Assembly: GCA_009760855.2 (NCBI GenBank)
Contig: WPIO01000645.1
Span: forward strand, 1-14,935
DNA length: 14,935 bases
Source: Cristatella mucedo
Taxonomy: Eukaryota > Bryozoa > Phylactolaemata > Cristatellidae
Direction of reading: 5' to 3'
Position numbers and translations under genes: made by a program. Below are positions 9,573 through 14,935 of the stretch, in pieces. The stretch's first letter is position 1. Every line of letters starts with the position of its first letter. The notes beneath the pieces were generated by a model. That model was not told where the DNA came from and ran no database searches. It saw only the letters and a list, made by a program, of their open reading frames with translations.

Positions 9573-9753
9573 AGTAGATATAAAATGAACGGCATGTAGC
9601 CCAGGGCTCGATCGAATGACGTCATCAATTAAACAAATCGTCCTCTGATAAACAATCTCGCTTCCGCTCGATCGTTTCTCGTCGTCCGATTTGTTTACTG
9701 GCTGCCGTCATTCTCGAGACCCTATTCTCCATACCCTTCATTTTATATCTACT
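9573..9753. repeat. 181-bp imperfect palindrome (foldback) at the element boundary
   Basis: The outer 17 bases, AGTAGATATAAAATGAA (9573-9589) and TTCATTTTATATCTACT (9737-9753), are perfectly complementary. The arms stay complementary inward with mismatches and one small gap through GAATGACG...CGTCATTC and TAAACAAATCG...CGATTTGTTTA, about 70 bases per arm. The centre holds a further small stem (AAACAATC against GATCGTTT) around TCGCTTCCGCTC. No target-site duplication is evident. It sits immediately before the AT-rich coding segment. It could be a foldback MITE-like element, a terminal repeat relic of the virus-like element, or a coincidental neighbour. Confidence 0.85.
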
Positions 9754-9777
9754 AAGAGTTGTTTAGGTTGATGCGAC

Positions 9778-9785
9778 TATATAAG
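9778..9785 (+). promoter_or_regulatory. Possible TATA box of the polymerase gene
   Basis: TATATAAG lies 60 bases before the ATG at 9845 in the short leader of the element. The same octamer occurs 3 bases before the ATG at 14561. In DNA this AT-rich a chance match is possible. Confidence 0.35.
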
Positions 9786-9844
9786 AGTAAAAAATAGTTG
9801 CAATTAATTAATTATTTAATTAAATAAATTTTCTATCTTTATAT

Positions 9845-12800
9845 ATGTCTCAAAACATTGATTAATTTATGCAACGGGAGGGTGAACAATTTAGCGATCA
9901 TGAAAAACGTATTAGAGTAGAGGTAAGAAATCGTACAGGTCTTCTTCCAAAATATCCTTTCTCAAAAGACAGTTTAGATGCATTGATTGCAACTCTACGA
10001 TCGTCAGCAGCTATAAAGCTAGATAATCCTATTGCTAAGAAAGCAGTTAAGCCTAACAGTGGATGATCTTTCGATAGAGAATCCAAGAGACTAGTGAAAA
10101 TACAGGAAACAGGTTGGTTTTTAGGAAAATCTTCTGATGGTAAATTCTTAGATTATGAATATATTGGACTAGAAAAGAACGTAATTTATTTTGATGTAAT
10201 GTATGATAAGATCGGAGCAGAACTGAAATTAGTTTTTAAAGAATTACTTAAAAACAAAAGTGACTTAAAAATGACCCTTGTTATTTCGCCTATTTTAGCT
10301 TCAGAAAGTGGTGCGTTTAATTATCAACCATTTGCAGGAGTAAGTAATTCAAAAATCAATAATTTTCAGATATTGATAGAATAATTAGAATGCAATTTGC
10401 ATCTTTTAAAAAGAAAGTAGAGGAATGGTTAGAAAGAGGTTCTAATTGGACTATAGTTGGCATTAATACTATTTATGCAAAGTTTTCTTATTTTCGACAT
10501 AAATTCGGCGGTAGTTATTTACCAATGCCAGAAGGATTAGAAAAGAAGATATCAACAATTAATATAAAGAATGGATCAGATAATATTTGTGCTTTATGGT
10601 GCATGTTAAGGTTTCTCCATTGGAAAGAGAATCATCCAGAATCTACTGCTGATTTAAAAGAAATATTACATAAGAAATATTCACAGCATCTAAAGAGAAT
10701 AGAAGAGCTGTTCAACGTTAAGGAAAATTATCCTTCAAACGTATTAAATGTTGTTGACATTCCTCATTTAACAGAATTATTTAACATAACTATTAATGTT
10801 TACGAATATGATAATACAATTCTAACTCCACTTAAGGTAGTTGATGAAGAGAAAGAGAAGCATTTGGATCTTCTTTTGTATAGCACGCCAAATAAAAACA
10901 ACTTTCATTATGTAATTATTAAAAACTTCAATGGTTTGTGAAGAAGTAGCAAAGGATATGGAACACAGCTTACTTTTAAAAGATGTTTGTGTAGATTTTA
11001 CTCTAAAGATAAACTAGAATCACATGTTGATGCTTGCAAACGTGGAAATAATGGTAAATATAGGATAAGGATGCCAAGTGCAGATAGTAAAAAAGGAGAT
11101 AAATGTTATTTTAAAGATTATGCTAAAACGTTATGGTGTCCTTATGTTCCTTATGCCGACTTTGAATGTTTACTTCAAGCGTTAGAAAAACAGATGAAGA
11201 AGATCCTACTACTCCCCAAGGTACTTTTTAAAAGCATATTCCTTATTCACCTGCGTATAATATTATTGATTATGAAGGAAAACAAAGAACATATAAATTA
11301 TTCAATGGTTCAAATAATTTTAGAGATCTATTTACAAGTTTATTTGAAGAAGTTGAAATAATAAAAAATGAAATGAAACCTATTCTTGATAACTACAATA
11401 AATTTGATTATAGCAATTTTAAGAAAGAGGAGTAAAAAGATTTTGAGAATGCAACTGTTTGTCATATCTGCGATTTAGATTTAAATGGAGATACAGTTTT
11501 AGATCATTGTCATTTAAAAGGAAAGTATAGAGGTGCTGCCCATAATGCCTGAAACTTAAATCTCAGCATTAAACCTAAGAAGTTTAAACTTCCAGTATTT
11601 ACTCACAACTTAAAAGGTTACGATTCAGATTTATTAGTACAAGAGTTTCAAGATTTAAAACTAGCTAAACAAGTTATTGCCAATAACAGGGAGAAATATA
11701 TAAACATTGAAATTGGTTCACTCACTTTTAAAGACTCTTTACAAATGTTGCAAAAAGATTTAGCAGATCTTGTAAATAATGTAGTTAAATAAGGAAAACC
11801 ATTAGAATAAACAAGAAATCACTTTTGTATGTTGGATAATAATGAATTTGATCTATTAAAAGAAAAAGGTATATTGCCTTATGAGTATATAGATTCATTT
11901 TCAAGACTAGATGAAAAGTCGCTACCCCCAATTAAAAGTTTTTATAACACATTAAATGATACACAGATAGATGAAAAAGATTATGATCGTGTTAAGAAAG
12001 TTTGGGCATTGATGAAAAAATAGATCCTAACACTGAAGATACATTAGGAAAGTACAGCGATATTTATCTAACTATGGATGTCCTTCTACTGGCAGATGTA
12101 TTTCAACATTTTAGACATTTGTCAAAGAAAATTGATGGTTTAGATCCGGCCAATTTCCTTACAGCACCAGGTTTAACTTGGTCTGCAGGTTTGAGGTTTT
12201 CAAAGGTTACACTAAATTTATTAACAAACTTTGAACATTTTGACTTCTTTGAAAGTGCAATAAGAGGAGGAATAACACAAGCATCATGTAGATATATTAA
12301 AGCAAACAATGAGATGGCTTCTAATTATGATAGTACTAAAGAAAAGAGTTGGTTACTTTATGTTGATGCAAATTAATTATATGATACAGCAGTGATACAA
12401 CCACTTCCAATTTCTAATTTTAAGTTTTTAGATAGTAAAAAAATAAAAAAGTTTACAACTGAAAAGATAATATTATTAAAAAAAGATGCTGAAACCGGTT
12501 ATGCTTTTGAAGTAGATATGCATTGTCCTGATGAATTACATGATATTTATTCTGATTGTCCTATTCTAACAATTAGAAGAAAAGTAGATGTTGAAGAATA
12601 CTCTGATTATCAAAAGAAAACACTACTAAAAGACGATAAGAAAAAAATAGATGACTGCGAAAGTAAAGTGGAAAAACTGATTGTTGATCTAGAACCAAAA
12701 GTTAAATATGCTATCCATTATAGAAATCTACAACTTGCAATTGAAATAGGATATGTATTAACGAAGATACATCGAGTAACGAGTTTTACACAAAGTAGAT

Positions 12801-13726
12801 GGTTGAGAGGATATATAGTTAATAACATTGAAAAAAGAAAAGTAGCAAAGGATGAGTTGAAAAGGAATATTATGAACTTAAAAACGATGCATTGTTTGGA
12901 AAGACAATGGAAAATGTTAGAGAACGAGTAAACATTGAATTGTTTGATCTAAAATATGATTAGGATGTTCTAGTTTCAGATAAAAGAATAATGAGTGCAA
13001 GGTTTACAGATAAAAGGTTGTTTAATCGATATTTAGTTGGAATTAAAACAACGAAAGCAGAGATCTGCCTTGATAAGCCTATTTATTTAGGTTTTACAAT
13101 TCCAGATATTTCAAAATTAATAATGCAAGATTTCTATTGTGACACAATAAAAGATTATTATAATGATAAAGTAACACTTGCTTATACTGACACTGATTTT
13201 TTGGTAATGCAAATAAATACTGATAGTGCTTACAGAGATTTTGAAAATTATTTAGATTACCTAGATGTGTCAGGTTATCCTAAGAATCAAGTAAAATGGA
13301 AAGTAGAAGGAGCTGAAAAGATTATACCTGCTAATAAGGGAAATCTAGGTAAATTCAAAGATGAAATATGCGAACAATATTCAGTAGATCCAAAAACAAA
13401 AGATTTCATTAAAGATGAGAAAGGTATTATGATTGAAAAATTAATTGCACTTGATGAGGGTGTTTTCTTAAGACCAAAACTTTATTCTATGCAAATATCT
13501 TAAAACTGGATATAATGTTTATTGCAATCAATCAAGATTTCAATCTAGAAACCATCAAATTTATACTATAACACAATCTAAAAAAGCACTGTCAGCATTT
13601 GACTCAAAACGATATTGGTTAGACTGTGGAGTTCATAGTTACTCGTACGGACACTAGAGAATACAAGAGAGTGGTGGTCATTGTAAAACTTGTAATAATT
13701 ATATAGATGCCAAAAAGGAAGTGTGA
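9845..13726 (+). pseudogene. polB: Protein-primed family B DNA polymerase (Polinton type), broken
   Basis: This is the replicative polymerase of Polinton-like elements, which use a protein primer. The start at 9845 is the first ATG in frame after the leader. Domains in order (approximate codon): an N-terminal region with GSNW and DNICALWCML (about 245-255) and HYVIIKNF (about 357); a zinc-finger-like CRFYSKDKLESHVDAC (about 383); exonuclease I YADFE (437); an endonuclease-VII-like insert with CHIC and DHCH (538-556); exonuclease II HNLKGYD (586); exonuclease III YLTMD (740) followed by VLLLADVF; motif A DAN-stop-LY (840); the linker WLRGYIVNN; motif B ALFGKTMENV (1015); motif C YTDTDF (1113); GNLGKFKDE (1161); and the C-terminal KALSAFDSKRYW (1248). 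Frame changes lie near 10363-10366, 11187-11191, 12002-12006 and 12860-12863, with another near 13490-13510. Eleven in-frame stops occur, at 9860, 10064, 10939, 11229, 11433, 11550, 11790, 11808, 12374, 12961 and 13655. The total of about 1,294 codons suits the family. It ends at TGA 13724-13726, overlapping the next gene. Confidence 0.92.
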
Positions 13727-13856
13727 AAATACTAAACCAATACCAGTAAAGAAAGTTAGATTTGCATATAAAGAGAAAAAGGAAATAGATAAACAACGTG
13801 CTGATTTACAAGAGGAAATAGAACTATACGAGTCAATTGAGAAATTAAATTTATAG
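13707..13856 (+). CDS. Small basic/coiled-coil protein of the element
   Basis: This 49-codon frame starts at ATG 13707 inside the last codons of the polymerase and ends at TAG 13854-13856. It is one of the few frames here without an internal stop. The N-terminus is strongly basic (MPKRKCENTKPIPVKKVRF), resembling a nuclear localisation signal. The rest (KEIDKQRADLQEEIELYESI) is charged and could form a short coiled coil. I do not recognise a family. The 20-base overlap with the polymerase end and the shared strand suggest co-expression with it. It could also be a fragment of a once longer gene. Confidence 0.55.
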   Translation: MPKRKCENTKPIPVKKVRFAYKEKKEIDKQRADLQEEIELYESIEKLNL

Positions 13857-13881
13857 TAACAAATTATTTTACTGTTATAGG

Positions 13882-14202
13882 ATGGATCCCAAAGAAGATT
13901 TCCAAGTTTCAGAAATTAAAATTGCTAGTTCTGATAGTGAATCCGGATATTCAGAAGACTCAATTGATAATCCTGATTACGATCCAGAAATGGAAACTGA
14001 AATAGAATCTGAATCTTACGACTCTGAAGAGTCTTAAGTTGATACTGAATCAGAAGAGGAAGAAGTAGATTTAGAAGAACTTCTATTTGGTAAGCATATA
14101 GAAGAACCCAGTGAAGATGATATTAAATCATATGAGAGCTTTCTACATGAAAAGGTATGTGGTGTAGATGAATCTGAAGGAGAAAAGATTTATTTCAATT
14201 AA
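13882..14202 (+). pseudogene. Very acidic small protein, one in-frame TAA
   Basis: From ATG 13882 the frame encodes a Glu/Asp/Ser-rich protein of about 106 codons. It starts MDPKEDFQVSEIKIASSDSE, contains ESESYDSEES immediately before a TAA at 14035-14037, and continues in the same acidic style (VDTESEEEEVDLEELLFG) to TAA 14200. Composition is alike on both sides of the internal stop, so the two halves belonged to one protein. If TAA were a sense codon, the frame would end at TAG 14224-14226. Acidic, probably disordered proteins are common in DNA viruses as regulators or histone-like partners, but no family is recognised and no function is claimed. It begins 25 bases after the previous frame. 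Confidence 0.6.
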
Positions 14203-14271
14203 ATAAAATTATCTTTTCATATATAGAAAATCGATTTCTTATGAATTTTAAGTTGTGAACAATCTAGAGAA

Positions 14272-14505
14272 ATGGCAATGAAAATCTCTCTTTAAAAGCT
14301 TAGAGGGGAAGATAAACAAATTTTTAAACATACTCTAGATAAACTTATTCCAGATATTGATAGTTCATATATTAGTATTCTTATAGATAAATGTGACACA
14401 TGTGATAAACTAATGGAAAGTCTTAGCAAGATAAATGAGATGCTTATAGAAGCAAACAAAAAGTCAGAAACTCCAAAAATAAAACTGGGCGTACAAATTA
14501 ATTAA
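14272..14505 (+). pseudogene. Small protein with a CxxC pair, one in-frame TAA
   Basis: The frame starts at ATG 14272 (MAMKISL), meets TAA at 14293-14295, and continues KLRGEDKQIFKHTLDKLIPD, then SSYISILIDKCDTCDKLMES and a lysine-rich end to TAA 14503-14505, which is followed at once by TAG. It is about 77 codons long. The CDTC pair is the only motif that stands out. A single CxxC is too little to call a zinc site. Predicted character is helical and amphipathic. A second ATG at 14278 is possible, but no ATG follows closely after the stop. No family is recognised. Confidence 0.5.
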
Positions 14506-14549
14506 TAGTCTTAATCTTTAAATCTGTGTGCGTGTAATTTTTTTATTAT

Positions 14550-14557
14550 TATATAAG
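14550..14557 (+). promoter_or_regulatory. Possible AT-rich promoter motif before the last gene
   Basis: TATATAAG is followed after AAA by the ATG at 14561 and matches the octamer at 9778-9785. Placing it only 3 bases before the start codon would suit a virus-type late promoter rather than a host TATA box. This is weak evidence in AT-rich DNA. Confidence 0.28.
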
Positions 14558-14560
14558 AAA

Positions 14561-14935
14561 ATGGCAGAAGTTACTGATCCCATGCTTGCAACTACTGCAG
14601 CATCACTTAAATCTTATGTAGATTATCTTGTTAGATCAAGAATGACGGCATAAGATGAACAACAACTCAATTCTGATGTTTCAGTTATGACTGATACGTC
14701 TGTTAAGAAATAATATCTTGATGAAACAGATGTTCAAGCACAAAGGATTATTAGTGGCGGTCAAACTGAAGTTCTATCAGGTCTAGAGTCAAGGGATAGA
14801 TCAAAAGTTGATGCTCTTCTCGATGACCCTACTGAAATTGCTGATTATACGACTTGGATTGCAACACAATTTCCAACTCTATCTACACTTATCTCTGGAG
14901 TATCTGGAATTAAACCTGATATCTCTGGAATTGTT
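14561..14935 (+). pseudogene. Unknown protein, open to window end, two in-frame TAA
   Basis: From ATG 14561 (MAEVTDPMLATTAASLKSYV) the frame runs 125 codons to the window edge, interrupted by TAA at 14651-14653 (after SRMTA, before DEQQLNSDV) and at 14711-14713 (after SVKK, before YLDETD). The first 100 residues are polar and helix-prone. The end turns hydrophobic, with Ser-Gly repeats (LISGVSGIKPDISGIV) that may begin a repetitive or membrane-active region. A structural protein would be plausible by position but nothing proves it. No family is recognised. Confidence 0.5.

Larger units (their letters stand above)
9754..14935 (+). mobile_element. Endogenous Polinton/adintovirus-like element, left part, decayed
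   Basis: At about 9754 composition drops abruptly to strongly AT-rich and plus-strand coding becomes dense, unlike the host part. The first gene is a protein-primed family B DNA polymerase of the Polinton/Maverick-adintovirus type. It is followed by at least four compact small genes with overlaps or short spacers, a virus-like layout. The right end, and any integrase, packaging ATPase, protease or capsid genes, lie outside the window, so the exact group (Polinton, adintovirus or another relative using this polymerase) cannot be decided. Many stops and frame changes indicate an inactive endogenous copy. Confidence 0.82.

Noticed and set aside
9796-9835. Near-palindromic AATTAATTAATT tract as a replication origin or terminal repeat
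   Set aside because: It is simple AT-rich sequence in the leader. No arm long or specific enough was found to call an origin.
11187-11361. C-terminal part of the plus frame after ECLLQALEKQ
   Set aside because: Beyond the frame change the residues have no family similarity, while the neighbouring frame continues the polymerase. This part is an out-of-frame extension.
12103-12309. 68-aa minus-strand frame
   Set aside because: It is antisense to the conserved exonuclease III to motif A region of the polymerase, so it is a shadow frame.

Overview
The window joins two very different kinds of DNA. Bases 1 to about 9753 look like ordinary non-coding DNA of an animal, probably an aquatic invertebrate. 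They have mixed base composition, several 5'-truncated CR1/L2-like LINE fragments, tRNA-derived SINEs, long (CA)n and (TA)n microsatellites, a short minisatellite and two anonymous dispersed repeats. I found no convincing host exon or structural RNA gene. The species cannot be named from the sequence.

Layout of the host part: a LINE 3'-coding remnant (60-396, +) runs into a compound microsatellite (about 396-685), which abuts a minus-strand SINE (686-823). A second LINE C-terminal remnant (961-1245, +) faces a reverse-transcriptase remnant (1360-2165, -). Further SINEs lie at 3658-3806 (+), 8331-8479 (-) and 9242-9335 (+). LINE 3' ends lie at 5893-5972 (+), 6048-6521 (+) and 8728-8925 (-). 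The SINEs end in a stem-loop tail closely resembling the end of the LINE, which suggests a SINE/LINE partnership. A 181-bp imperfect palindrome (9573-9753) closes this part.

From about 9754 to the window end the DNA becomes strongly AT-rich and densely coding on the plus strand. It carries a broken gene of about 1,290 codons (9845-13726) for a protein-primed family B DNA polymerase of the Polinton/Maverick-adintovirus type. Visible parts are the N-terminal domain with a Cys...His pattern, a zinc-finger-like segment, the exonuclease motifs, an HNH/endonuclease-VII-like zinc insert, the palm motifs A, B and C, and the conserved C-terminus. Four short, tightly packed reading frames follow: a 49-aa basic/coiled-coil protein, a very acidic protein, a 77-codon protein with a CxxC pair, and a protein open to the window end. 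No integrase, packaging ATPase, protease or capsid gene is visible; if present they lie beyond position 14935.

The polymerase has four frame changes, each at a short homopolymer and each consistent with loss of one base, plus a probable small internal deletion near its end. Across this region I count fifteen in-frame stops, ten of them TAA. The simplest reading is a decaying endogenous virus-like element. Two alternatives deserve testing: assembly errors for the frame changes, and a non-standard meaning of TAA in the ancestral virus host.
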